A DNA stretch of 42,145 bases from an uncultured Phocaeicola sp. (GTDB taxonomy: Bacteria; Bacteroidota; Bacteroidia; Bacteroidales; Bacteroidaceae): contig CALUKX010000019.1 of the NCBI GenBank assembly GCA_944321335.1, forward strand, positions 1-42,145, read 5' to 3'. This document shows, piece after piece, positions 8,633 to 17,122 of the stretch. Position 1 is the stretch's first letter. Every line of letters starts with the position of its first letter. Made by a program: the position numbers and the translations under genes. The notes beneath the pieces were generated by a model. It was not told the origin of the DNA, made no database searches, and was given only the letters and a program-made list of their open reading frames with translations.

Positions 8633-11600
8633 TTATTTATTTTGTTCTATACGCTGTTCGAGTAATTTATATATTTGGTTGAACTTCTGTGCGTAATTGA
8701 GTGCCGATTGCAGTTCCTTGCCTGTCTTCGGATCTTTCATTGTTGCCAGTGTCTTGCAGACATCATCCAAAATGTATAAGTGGCGCATACAGTTGTCGTA
8801 TGAGTCCTTAAAGCGTTTTTCATCCAGACTTAGATACCAGGTAGTATATTCCAGCGAATTGTTTGCCAATTCTTTCAGAATCGCTTCCGCCTTTAGGGTC
8901 TGGCCAAGCTTGTTATAGTCGTCGGCCATTTCCTTTGAACTGCTGTAGATATAGTCGTGACGTACTGTAGTACTCGGAATTACTTTCTGGCAATAGTCGA
9001 GTACTTCCAATGCCTTGTCGTTCTTGCCTTCCCTGATAAGCTGGCTGGCAAGCTGTACAAACAAGCGGCGATGTGTATCACACATGCGGAGTACGGTTTC
9101 GTCAAGATAGATATCCGGATTGTCGATACCACCGAACTTGAACTTGTGCATCAGGTTGTCGTACATCTTCTCCGAGTCAATCTGCCGTCCTAATGCTGCA
9201 TTATTGAACGGAGTGATCCGATAAGCCAGACCTTCCTGCAGGAAGTTGTTGCCAAGGTTCATCTGGTTGTCACCTCCTACGGTAATTGCCATATACATCG
9301 GACGTTCCCAATTGGTATTGGCCAACATTTCAAGCATCATCAATTCACTCTTATACAGCATACGTTTTCCTTTGAGTGAGATATGCATATAATCAGGAAT
9401 CGAATCCGGCGTCATCATACCCGAACGCTTGATAGCTTCCTTGTCTAATTTAACCACAATACTATCTGTCGGAATCATCTGCAGATCGTCTTTCGGATTA
9501 CGAACCCAATATTTCAAGATGTTCTTCAACTCGTATGGGTTGTCTCCATAATCTTTTTTGGCTTCTTCCGGATATTGTTTGTAATAGTTGTTGATAGCTT
9601 CCATTACTTCCGGACGGATATAAACAGCTTCGTTGTGTCCCTGTACGTAATCGATTCGTTCCCAGTTAATAGGTACAGAAGGAGAATCATAAGCCGGACG
9701 GCGCATCTGGTCGATGTACCAGTCGGTCTGCAGATAGCTCAGGTTACATACACGTACATCGGTACGGAATCCTTCCGTTTCCTGATTATACCACAACGGG
9801 AATGTATCGTTATCGCCGTTTGTGAAGATAATCGGATTACCTTTATCCTGTACGCTACTCAGGTAATTCTGTCCGAAGTCACGGCAGGTGTATCTTCCGC
9901 TGCGGTCATGGTCGTCCCATGTCTGGCTTACCATCTGGATGGGCACCAGAACACAGACTACACTTGCTATGATGGCTGCAACATTTTCTTTTTTCATCTT
10001 AGCCGACAACCACTCGGAGATTGCAGCTACGCCCAATCCGATCCATATCGTGAATGCATAGAAGGAACCTGCATAAGCATAGTCACGTTCACGAGGCTGT
10101 TGCGGTGTCTGGTTCAGATAAAGTACGATGGCCAGACCGGTCATGAAGAAGAGGAAGAAGACAATCCAGAATTGTTGGATACCCTTATCTCCCTTATAAG
10201 CTTGCCAGAACAGGCCGATCAGTCCGAGAAGCAACGGCAGGCAGAAGAAAACATTATGCCCCTTGTTGTTCTTGAGTTCGCTCGGCAAGAGACTTTGGTC
10301 GCCTACAAGGTATTTGTCGACAAACGGGATACCGGTAATCCAGTTTCCATGTTCGATTTCTCCCTGTCCTTGGATATCGTTCTGTCTTCCTGCAAAGTTC
10401 CACATGAAGTATCTCCAATACATGTAGTTCACTTGATAAATGAAGAAGAACTTGATGTTGTCCCATTGTGTCGGGACTTTCACCATGACCATCTCTCCGC
10501 ATTGGTCGTAAGGAACCTGACGTCCTTCCACACCACCTACCCATTCTTCGTATGCCTTGGCATGGGCATCGCTGTACATACGTGGGAAAAGCATGTTCTG
10601 GGCGTATTTATATTCGATCTTGTTACGTACAATTTCATAACTGTCCTTTTCATCCGGACGTTCCTTTTCTTTACGCTGGTATACGGGAGCACCTTCTTTG
10701 GTATCGTAGATACAACCTCCATCGACTTCCTTCAGGGCCATTTTCGATGCGTAGGTCTGACCGTAGAACAACGGGCGGGTACCGTATTGCTCACGTCCCA
10801 GGTATTCTCCTAAGGTAAAGATATCTTCCGGTGAGTTCTGGTCCATCGGAGTGTTTGCAGATGAACGGATTACAATCACTGCATAAGAGGAATATCCTAC
10901 TAGGATCATCATCAGACACAACAAAGCCGTGTTCAATGTACGTGCGCTGACACGGTATTTCTCAGGCAGGTTGGCAAACAAATAGAATGCCAGAATGGCC
11001 AATACGATGATACCGATGAATACGCTGCTCCATCCGTGACCATAGAACGGGATACCGAGCATTCCGACTGTAGCCAGAAAGGCGATATTCATACGTTTGC
11101 GGCTTCTTACGACATAGCTTTCGTATACACCCCATATAATGCAGGCGATGAGTACGACAATGTAAACGATCAGACCGGTATTGAATGAGAATCCGAAACT
11201 GTTTACAAACAACAGTTCGAACCATCCGCCAACTTTCACGATACCCGGTACAATACCGTATAGAACGGCTGCAACCAATACCATGGAACCACAGAGGGCT
11301 ATCAAACTGCCTTTCAGGTTGGCATTCGGGTTCTTCTTGTAGTAGTAAACCAGTACGATGGCCGGAATACAAAGCAAGTTCAACAGGTGGACACCGATTG
11401 ACAGACCGGTAAGGTATGCAATCAGGATAAGCCAGCGGTCGCTGTGAGGGTCGTTGGCACGGTTCTCCCATTTCAATATCAACCAGAAAACGACAGCGGT
11501 GAACAAGCTTGAGTAGGCATATACCTCACCTTCTACGGCGCTGAACCAGAATGTATCGCTCCATGTATAGGCCAATGCACCTACCACACCCGATCCCATA

Positions 11601-11959
11601 ATGGTAATCAGTTTGCCTGTAGTCATTTCATTTGCGTCCGGGCATACCAGTTTCTTGGCAAGATGGGTAATGCTCCAGAACAGGAACAGGATACAGGCTG
11701 CACTCAGCAAGGCGTTCATGATATTTACCATGCGGGCCACTTGGGTGGGATCGCTTGTAAACTGGCTGAACAGGTTGGCTGTCAGCATAAAGAACGGTGC
11801 GCCGGGCGGGTGGCCGACTTCCAATTTATATCCAGTAGTGATGAACTCGGGACAATCCCAGAAACTGGCGGTCGGTTCGATAGTCATGCAGTATGTAAAG
11901 GCTGCAATGGCAAAAACCAGCCAACCCACCAGATTGTTGATCTTGTTGTACTGTTTCAT
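8633..11959 (-). CDS. DUF2723 multi-pass membrane protein (GT117-like, TMEM260-related)
   Basis: A 1108-residue protein. The N-terminal ~350 residues hold about ten membrane segments. The signature TIEPTASFWDCPEFITTGYKLEVGHPPGAP near residues 25-55 is typical of DUF2723, with the acidic residues in the first external loop as in GT-C glycosyltransferases. Further membrane segments follow (about 540-640), then a large soluble C-terminal region ending in helical, TPR-like repeats (about 960-1100). DUF2723 is shared with human TMEM260, a protein O-mannosyltransferase (CAZy GT117, from memory). Bacteroides have a general periplasmic protein O-glycosylation system, so a role in transferring a sugar from a lipid carrier is plausible but inferred. 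It has its own promoter and a following deacetylase gene. Confidence 0.88.
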   Translation of the reverse strand: MKQYNKINNLVGWLVFAIAAFTYCMTIEPTASFWDCPEFITTGYKLEVGHPPGAPFFMLTANLFSQFTSDPTQVARMVNIMNALLSAACILFLFWSITHLAKKLVCPDANEMTTGKLITIMGSGVVGALAYTWSDTFWFSAVEGEVYAYSSLFTAVVFWLILKWENRANDPHSDRWLILIAYLTGLSIGVHLLNLLCIPAIVLVYYYKKNPNANLKGSLIALCGSMVLVAAVLYGIVPGIVKVGGWFELLFVNSFGFSFNTGLIVYIVVLIACIIWGVYESYVVRSRKRMNIAFLATVGMLGIPFYGHGWSSVFIGIIVLAILAFYLFANLPEKYRVSARTLNTALLCLMMILVGYSSYAVIVIRSSANTPMDQNSPEDIFTLGEYLGREQYGTRPLFYGQTYASKMALKEVDGGCIYDTKEGAPVYQRKEKERPDEKDSYEIVRNKIEYKYAQNMLFPRMYSDAHAKAYEEWVGGVEGRQVPYDQCGEMVMVKVPTQWDNIKFFFIYQVNYMYWRYFMWNFAGRQNDIQGQGEIEHGNWITGIPFVDKYLVGDQSLLPSELKNNKGHNVFFCLPLLLGLIGLFWQAYKGDKGIQQFWIVFFLFFMTGLAIVLYLNQTPQQPRERDYAYAGSFYAFTIWIGLGVAAISEWLSAKMKKENVAAIIASVVCVLVPIQMVSQTWDDHDRSGRYTCRDFGQNYLSSVQDKGNPIIFTNGDNDTFPLWYNQETEGFRTDVRVCNLSYLQTDWYIDQMRRPAYDSPSVPINWERIDYVQGHNEAVYIRPEVMEAINNYYKQYPEEAKKDYGDNPYELKNILKYWVRNPKDDLQMIPTDSIVVKLDKEAIKRSGMMTPDSIPDYMHISLKGKRMLYKSELMMLEMLANTNWERPMYMAITVGGDNQMNLGNNFLQEGLAYRITPFNNAALGRQIDSEKMYDNLMHKFKFGGIDNPDIYLDETVLRMCDTHRRLFVQLASQLIREGKNDKALEVLDYCQKVIPSTTVRHDYIYSSSKEMADDYNKLGQTLKAEAILKELANNSLEYTTWYLSLDEKRFKDSYDNCMRHLYILDDVCKTLATMKDPKTGKELQSALNYAQKFNQIYKLLEQRIEQNK

Positions 11960-11999
11960 GTAATTTATCTTGTTTCTAAATGAAATTCGTCAATCAGCG

Positions 12000-12007
12000 C
12001 AAAGATA
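12000..12007 (-). promoter_or_regulatory. Promoter -7 box for the DUF2723 gene
   Basis: On the minus strand TATCTTTG (12007 to 12000) matches TAnnTTTG and lies 41 bases before the ATG at 11959. It separates this gene from the znuA-znuC transcript that ends at 12071. Confidence 0.55.
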
Positions 12008-12070
12008 GTGATTTTCACTACAGAGGGCGCAGGCTTTTCGGTTTTTTTATGTTAACCTTGCGGTACTATC

Positions 12071-12838
12071 CTATTCATGGTGATGGCATTTCAACACCCG
12101 ATGTGGGAGATTTCCGTGTCCAAGCAGTTCAATCGGGCATCCGAAATGTTCCTCGAGCCATTCGGCAGGAATTTCCGTATCTGGATGATAATCGAGTGTG
12201 CCGTTTACACAGGCGATGGATTTCACGTTCTGTAATACCGTTCCGATGTCGTGGCTCACCAGAATGATGGCACGTTCCTTGTTGATTTCTTCCAACAGCT
12301 TGTATAGTTTGGCTTCGAAACGTTTGTCGATATAGGTGTTGGGCTCATCGAGGATTACCACTTGCGGATCGGATACCAAGGCTCTTCCCAATAGGGCACG
12401 CTGCAGCTGTCCTCCGCTCAGCTGTCCGATAGCCCGCTTTTCAAGTCCTTCCAACCCCATACGGGCAATGACTTGCCGCACCTGTTCATGTTGCTCCTTG
12501 CTGAATGGACGGAACAATGACTTTTCCTTGTTGAGGCCGGATAGGACCACTTCATACACCGAGATGGGGAATTTCTTGTCGATGTTGCTATATTGTGGCA
12601 GGTATCCCATACTGATTTCCTTGACTTCCAGCCCGTTGTGATAGAAGTGAAGTTCTCCCGATTCAGGGGCAAGCAGTCCGAGAATGATTTTCATCAGGGT
12701 GGTCTTTCCGCCTCCGTTCGGTCCGATAACGCCTAGGAAATCTTTTTCATAAACGGTAAGGTCGACATTTTCCAGCACCCGTTTCTTTTCGTAAGCGGCC
12801 GAAATATGATTCAGCTGTATGATAGGTTGTGTATTCAT
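12071..12838 (-). CDS. znuC: Metal (zinc/manganese) ABC transporter ATPase
   Basis: A 255-residue ABC ATPase with Walker A GPNGGGKTT (residues 39-47), a Q-loop region MGYLPQY, the signature LSGGQLQR, Walker B VVILDEPN (Asn instead of the more usual Thr after the DEP) and the H-loop SHD. The sequence is of the ZnuC/MntB metal family. It would power import of Zn2+ or Mn2+ delivered by the adjacent binding lipoprotein. Its start overlaps the znuA stop by 4 bp (ATGA), implying translational coupling. No permease gene is next to it, which is unusual for this family; the following gene is unrelated DUF2723. Confidence 0.9.
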   Translation of the reverse strand: MNTQPIIQLNHISAAYEKKRVLENVDLTVYEKDFLGVIGPNGGGKTTLMKIILGLLAPESGELHFYHNGLEVKEISMGYLPQYSNIDKKFPISVYEVVLSGLNKEKSLFRPFSKEQHEQVRQVIARMGLEGLEKRAIGQLSGGQLQRALLGRALVSDPQVVILDEPNTYIDKRFEAKLYKLLEEINKERAIILVSHDIGTVLQNVKSIACVNGTLDYHPDTEIPAEWLEEHFGCPIELLGHGNLPHRVLKCHHHE

Positions 12839-13704
12839 CTTTTATTCCCTAATGCTTTTGCTATGCCGGTCATCTCTTCCGGCCAGTTGTAGTTCAACGG
12901 ATTGATAGGAACAATCTTTACTCCGGCTTCCTTGGCTATGATTTCCGCGTTCCGGGTATCGAATTCCTTCTGTACGAAAATGATACGGGCATTTTCATCC
13001 TTACAACGACGGATGAGTTCCTGAAGATGGGCCGGTGAGGGTTCCTTTCCTCCTTCCTCGATACTGATCTGATTCATGCCATAGTCGCGTGCGAAATACG
13101 ACAGGGCAGGATGATAGATCAGGAAGGTCGTACCTTTTTCGGGCAACACACGCCGGATTTCTTCTTCGGTACGGTCGAAGATTCGATTCAGGCTGTCGAG
13201 CCGATGGTTGTAATAGGAGGCATTGGCTTGGTCGAGTGTACAGAGTGCCCAGCAGATATTGTCTGCAATGATTCGGGCATTCTTGACCGAATTCCATATA
13301 TGGGGTTCTACACCTTCATGGCTATGATTGTGTCCGTTGTCTGTATGCGAGCATGTACCTTCCATAAGAGCCACTCCTTTCGAAGTATCGAATATCTTCA
13401 AGTCGGGTGTATTGGCTTTAAGCTTGTCCATCCAGATCTGTTCGAAACCTATGTAGCCAATCCGTAGGTAAGCTTGGCTTTTGTTCAAGGCAACCAATTG
13501 TTGCGGGGTCGGGTCATAGGTTTCGGGATTGTTTCCTTCGGGAACTATGCTGACCACCTTGAACTTGTCGCCAGCAATCGCTTCGGTGAAATAGCGGAGC
13601 GGTTCGATGGAAACGGTGAGTGTCGGCAGTTTCTCTTCCTGTCTGTTGTTGCTGCAGGAAGTGAACAGGAGCAGACTTATAATGAACAGAAAATACTTTT
13701 TCAT
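12835..13704 (-). CDS. znuA: Zinc ABC transporter substrate-binding lipoprotein
   Basis: A ~289-residue cluster A-I binding protein. The N-terminus MKKYFLFIISLLLFTSC is a lipoprotein signal with the acylated Cys at the TSC box. A His-rich loop (CSHTDNGHNHSHEGVEPHIW) is the hallmark of zinc-binding family members. Later elements are IYHPALSYFARDYG and FVQKEFDTRNAEIIAKEAG. It captures metal in the periplasm for the ZnuC-energised transporter. I prefer ATG 13704, because the longer form from 13713 adds only MHN. It follows mnmD by 41 bp, so it may belong to a long housekeeping transcript. No Zur-like operator is recognised. Confidence 0.9.
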   Translation of the reverse strand: MKKYFLFIISLLLFTSCSNNRQEEKLPTLTVSIEPLRYFTEAIAGDKFKVVSIVPEGNNPETYDPTPQQLVALNKSQAYLRIGYIGFEQIWMDKLKANTPDLKIFDTSKGVALMEGTCSHTDNGHNHSHEGVEPHIWNSVKNARIIADNICWALCTLDQANASYYNHRLDSLNRIFDRTEEEIRRVLPEKGTTFLIYHPALSYFARDYGMNQISIEEGGKEPSPAHLQELIRRCKDENARIIFVQKEFDTRNAEIIAKEAGVKIVPINPLNYNWPEEMTGIAKALGNKR

Positions 13705-13745
13705 GTTATGCATTTTGTATTGATAAAGATAATCAATTATTTGAT

Positions 13746-14417
13746 TTAGGCTTTGGTTGCCCGAAGGATTTCACGTTTGCCTCCCGGTGGTCCCGGCAGA
13801 CGTTCCACGGTAAATCCGGAAGCTTGTAGCATACGTCTCACAACACCTTTGGCACAGTAGGTAGTCAGTACACCACCTTTATTCAGACAGCCATACAGGG
13901 CATCGAAAAGTTCCTGATTCCACATCTCGGGTTGTTTTTCGGGTGCGAAAGCATCGAAATAAATGACATCGTAGCCCGGTTTGAAACGGTAGGTCGTAAA
14001 ATCGTCTTCAATCTTGTTCAATGTGAATCGGGAAGTGATATGAACGTCGGTGTTCCAAGCTGCTTTATGCAAGGCGTTGAAATCGTCCGCTCTTTCGGGG
14101 CATATCAACTCGGGGTATTGCAGCTTTTCTACAGTTTCAAGGGGTATAGGATACCGCTCGATGCTCGAGTAATAAACGTTGCGTCCTTCCTTATCGGCTT
14201 CAAGCAACGTTAAAAAAGCATTTAAACCTGTTCCGAAACCGATTTCAAGGATACGAACATCGTCTCCCCGGAAATGTTTCATTCCCATATTGATGAAGAT
14301 ATGTTCCGATTCGGTCAGTGCTCCTTTTATCGAATGGTAATGTTCTTCCAGTTCGGGTACATAGAGTGTATAGCTTCCGTCGTCAGTCTGTTCCAGTTGT
14401 ATCTTGAGAGGTTTCAT
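13746..14417 (-). CDS. mnmD: tRNA 5-methylaminomethyl-2-thiouridine methyltransferase MnmD
   Basis: A 223-residue stand-alone methyltransferase of the DUF752/MnmC1 family. The SAM-binding motif ILEIGFGTGLNAF and the catalytic DVIYFDAFAPEKQPEMW segment are present, and the C-terminus has TYCAKGVVRRML and PGPPGGKREI. It methylates the aminomethyl group on U34 of certain tRNAs, the last step of mnm5s2U formation. The MnmC2 oxidase half found in E. coli is absent, as in organisms with separate MnmD. It lies 4 bp from the DedA-like gene before it, so they are probably co-transcribed. mnmA, encoding the thiolase acting on the same base, is about 10 kb away. Confidence 0.9.
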   Translation of the reverse strand: MKPLKIQLEQTDDGSYTLYVPELEEHYHSIKGALTESEHIFINMGMKHFRGDDVRILEIGFGTGLNAFLTLLEADKEGRNVYYSSIERYPIPLETVEKLQYPELICPERADDFNALHKAAWNTDVHITSRFTLNKIEDDFTTYRFKPGYDVIYFDAFAPEKQPEMWNQELFDALYGCLNKGGVLTTYCAKGVVRRMLQASGFTVERLPGPPGGKREILRATKA

Positions 14418-14421
14418 AATT

Positions 14422-14883
14422 CTATAATGAATTGATTATACCTAGGGTTGCAGCAGCCAATACGGAATACCTCACCACTTTTCCGATGGACATGGCGATA
14501 GCGACAATCCAAATGTTTGCACGCATCAATCCCAATACGATCAGCATGGCATCGCCGATAATGGGAAGAAAGGAAAACATGGCCATCCAGGCCCCCCGTC
14601 CATGTATGAACCTGGCTGCCCGGTCCAACTTTTTCTGGTCGACCTTGAAATATTTATGTATCCATTCCATTTTTCCCAAATGTCCTATCCAGTAGCAGGT
14701 CATTCCTCCAAGGATATTGCCTATGGCTGTCGACGAGACAGATAATAACGGATCCAGTCCCAGACTGATACAGGTAAGCAGTACAGCTTCTGAACTGAAT
14801 GGTAGGATAGTTCCGGCCAAGAATGCTGATATGAACATTCCCAGATACCCCCATTCGGCTAAAAGTTGAAGAAAAGCATCCAT
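14422..14883 (-). CDS. DedA/YqaA-family membrane protein
   Basis: A 153-residue integral membrane protein with about four hydrophobic segments. It shows the SNARE-associated/DedA-type pattern LAEWGYLGMFISAFLAGTILPFSSE...GNILGGMTCYWIG...FLPIIGDAMLIVLGLMR, closest to the short YqaA subfamily. DedA proteins are linked to lipid-carrier flipping and membrane homeostasis; the precise role of the YqaA branch is unknown. Its start lies inside the end of the preceding membrane-protein gene (25-bp overlap), suggesting coupled translation. Confidence 0.85.
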   Translation of the reverse strand: MDAFLQLLAEWGYLGMFISAFLAGTILPFSSEAVLLTCISLGLDPLLSVSSTAIGNILGGMTCYWIGHLGKMEWIHKYFKVDQKKLDRAARFIHGRGAWMAMFSFLPIIGDAMLIVLGLMRANIWIVAIAMSIGKVVRYSVLAAATLGIINSL

Positions 14884-15809
14884 AAATTAAACAGGCAGAG
14901 TAATCCGCAAATGCTAAGTGTTATAATAAAAACAATATAAGTGGGTTTGTTGTTGGTCAATGCAAACAGATGGCCTCCGATAATTGTTCCCGGCAGTATG
15001 GCCAAAGGTAAGAGTTGGTTTACATACTGAGGTTGTAACAATATAAATAAATGCATCCAGAATCCCATGAATATGATTATTTTCAGAATGATACGTGTCT
15101 GTACCTTATCCTTGAAAGCCGATTGGGAATACAGGATTGTGAATGTAATGTACAGGAGTAGTATGATTCCCCAGGAGATCCATTGATCCAGTTGCAACAT
15201 GGTGTAGTCGATGGGTTGGAATTGGATTAATGAACAGGATTTTTCCAGGAAACCGCTTATATTACCTATATATACATAATATCCCAACAGAAACCAGTAA
15301 GGTATGCTGATTCCGATCAGTCCCGCGAAAAAACTCCGTGCATCGAGCGAGCGTAATGGGATCATGTGCAGATACATCAAGGGGGCGAGCCAGATGATGG
15401 TTGGCAAAATTAGGCTCATGATTCCCAGCCAGAAGAAGGCATGGAAGATAGGAACAGAAGCATAAGGAGATTCATAACTCTTGAAGAGTGATGACAGAAG
15501 GAGCAGGAACAATACCGGCAGGAATAGGTCGACCGTCCATCCGTGAAGGAAAGGGAGGGCTGCAAAAAATACAAGAAACAGGGAGGAAGGCATTGTCGTA
15601 CGGGTGCGGATCAAGGCGAACTTGGTGTCCATCTCGATCAGTACATAGGCGATGAATCCTGCAGTCAGCAGCGATCCTACCTGTGTCCAATCTTCCAAGG
15701 TATTGTCCAAGGAAGTTATCAACCATACGATAATGGCAATAAGGGAGGCTACGGGAAGTGTGATACGTCCCGTAGCTACCTCATATTGGAATCTGTTTCT
15801 TGTTTGCAT
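14859..15809 (-). CDS. Multi-pass membrane protein of unknown function
   Basis: A 316-residue protein with roughly nine to ten hydrophobic helices spread over its length (for example VASLIAIIVWLITSLD, LFLVFFAALPFLHGW, GLIGISIPYWFLLGYYVYIG, IIGGHLFALTNN). It has a short basic N-terminus MQTRNRFQYEVATGR. I do not recognise the family. The size and layout resemble unassigned Bacteroidetes polytopic proteins (DUF6427-like is one option), but I see no diagnostic motif. It sits 2 bp from purD and overlaps the DedA-like gene, so it is in the same transcript. Confidence 0.8.
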   Translation of the reverse strand: MQTRNRFQYEVATGRITLPVASLIAIIVWLITSLDNTLEDWTQVGSLLTAGFIAYVLIEMDTKFALIRTRTTMPSSLFLVFFAALPFLHGWTVDLFLPVLFLLLLSSLFKSYESPYASVPIFHAFFWLGIMSLILPTIIWLAPLMYLHMIPLRSLDARSFFAGLIGISIPYWFLLGYYVYIGNISGFLEKSCSLIQFQPIDYTMLQLDQWISWGIILLLYITFTILYSQSAFKDKVQTRIILKIIIFMGFWMHLFILLQPQYVNQLLPLAILPGTIIGGHLFALTNNKPTYIVFIITLSICGLLCLFNLWMLFFNF

Positions 15810-15811
15810 AA

Positions 15812-17086
15812 TTACAGGTCGAATCCGATATCGGAACGGAAATATTTCTTTTCGAACTGGATTTTTCCGGCATTAGTAAACGACATCTTCAAGGCTTCTT
15901 CCTTGTTGGCTCCATACGAGCTGACTGCGATGACGCGACCACCGTTAGTCACTACCTGACCGTCTTTCAACGTTGTTCCGGCATGGAATACGATGCTTCC
16001 ACCAGCCTTGGCGTCTTCGATACCTGTCATCGGGAATCCTTTTTCGTAAGCTTCGGGGTAACCACCAGATACAAGCATGACACATACAGCCGAGCGAGGG
16101 TCTATTTCCAAAGTCTTTTCGTTCAGGTTGCCGTCGGCTACTCCTTCGAACAGGTCGACCAGATCGCTCTTGATACGCAGCATGACACTTTCCGTTTCAG
16201 GGTCGCCCATACGTACATTGTATTCGATAACCATCGGCTCACCCTTCACATTGATCAGTCCGAAGAAGATGAAACCTTTGTAGTCGATACCTTCGGCTGC
16301 CAGACCCTCGACAGTAGGACGGATGATACGGTCTTCCACCTTCTTCATCCAGTGGGCATCGGCAAACGGAACCGGAGATACAGAACCCATACCGCCAGTA
16401 TTCAAACCCTTGTCGCCTTCTCCGATACGCTTGTAGTCCTTGGCTTCCGGCAGAATCTTGTAGTTCTTTCCGTCGGTCAGAACGAACACCGAACATTCGA
16501 TACCGCTCAGAAATTCTTCGATAACCACAGTTGCCGAAGCGTTTCCGAACATACCGCCCAGCATTTCCTTCAGTTCTTTCTTCGCTTCTTCCAAGGTAGG
16601 CAGAATCAATACACCTTTTCCGGCGCACAGACCGTCGGCCTTCAGTACGTAAGGAGCTTCCAATGTATCGAGGAATGCCAGACCTTCTTCAAGGTTAGCT
16701 GCTGTAACACTCTTGTATCCGGCTGTCGGAATGTTATGGCGCTGCATGAATCCTTTGGCGAATTCCTTGCTACCTTCCAGAACTGCACCGGCTTTCGAAG
16801 GACCGATAACAGGAATGTTCTTCAAGGCTGCATCGTTCTTGAAGAAATCATAAACACCTTTTACCAATGGATCTTCCGGTCCGACAACTACCATGTTGAT
16901 GCCGTTTTCAACCACGAATCTCTTGATACCTTCGAAATCATCGGCTTTGATAGCTACGTTTTCACCCACCTCGCGTGTACCGGCATTACCTGGTGCGATG
17001 TACAGTTTCTCAATCTTCGGACTCTGAGCGATTTTCCATGCCAAGGCATGTTCGCGTCCGCCTGAACCTAATAATAAAAGTTTCAT
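15812..17086 (-). CDS. purD: Phosphoribosylamine-glycine ligase (GAR synthetase)
   Basis: A 424-residue ATP-grasp enzyme. It catalyses the second step of purine synthesis, joining glycine to phosphoribosylamine in the cytosol. Typical motifs are the N-terminal [29 protein letters not shown], the ATP-grasp segment [16 protein letters not shown], the [11 protein letters not shown] loop and [12 protein letters not shown]. Length matches the family. It is 36 bp downstream of the S9 peptidase and 2 bp upstream of the unknown membrane protein. No purine riboswitch or PurR-like site is visible, and no other pur gene is in the window. Confidence 0.96.
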   Translation of the reverse strand: MKLLLLGSGGREHALAWKIAQSPKIEKLYIAPGNAGTREVGENVAIKADDFEGIKRFVVENGINMVVVGPEDPLVKGVYDFFKNDAALKNIPVIGPSKAGAVLEGSKEFAKGFMQRHNIPTAGYKSVTAANLEEGLAFLDTLEAPYVLKADGLCAGKGVLILPTLEEAKKELKEMLGGMFGNASATVVIEEFLSGIECSVFVLTDGKNYKILPEAKDYKRIGEGDKGLNTGGMGSVSPVPFADAHWMKKVEDRIIRPTVEGLAAEGIDYKGFIFFGLINVKGEPMVIEYNVRMGDPETESVMLRIKSDLVDLFEGVADGNLNEKTLEIDPRSAVCVMLVSGGYPEAYEKGFPMTGIEDAKAGGSIVFHAGTTLKDGQVVTNGGRVIAVSSYGANKEEALKMSFTNAGKIQFEKKYFRSDIGFDL

Positions 17087-17122
17087 AGTCGGTATAATAA
17101 GTTATGTTTTATCTATTCAAGT

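Noticed and set aside
9575-10813. 412-codon plus-strand frame over the DUF2723 gene
   Set aside because: Shadow frame; low-complexity acidic and hydrophobic runs come from the reverse complement of membrane helices and charged loops.
15983-17065. 360-codon plus-strand frame over purD
   Set aside because: Shadow of purD; its product has no domain and the purD motifs are complete.
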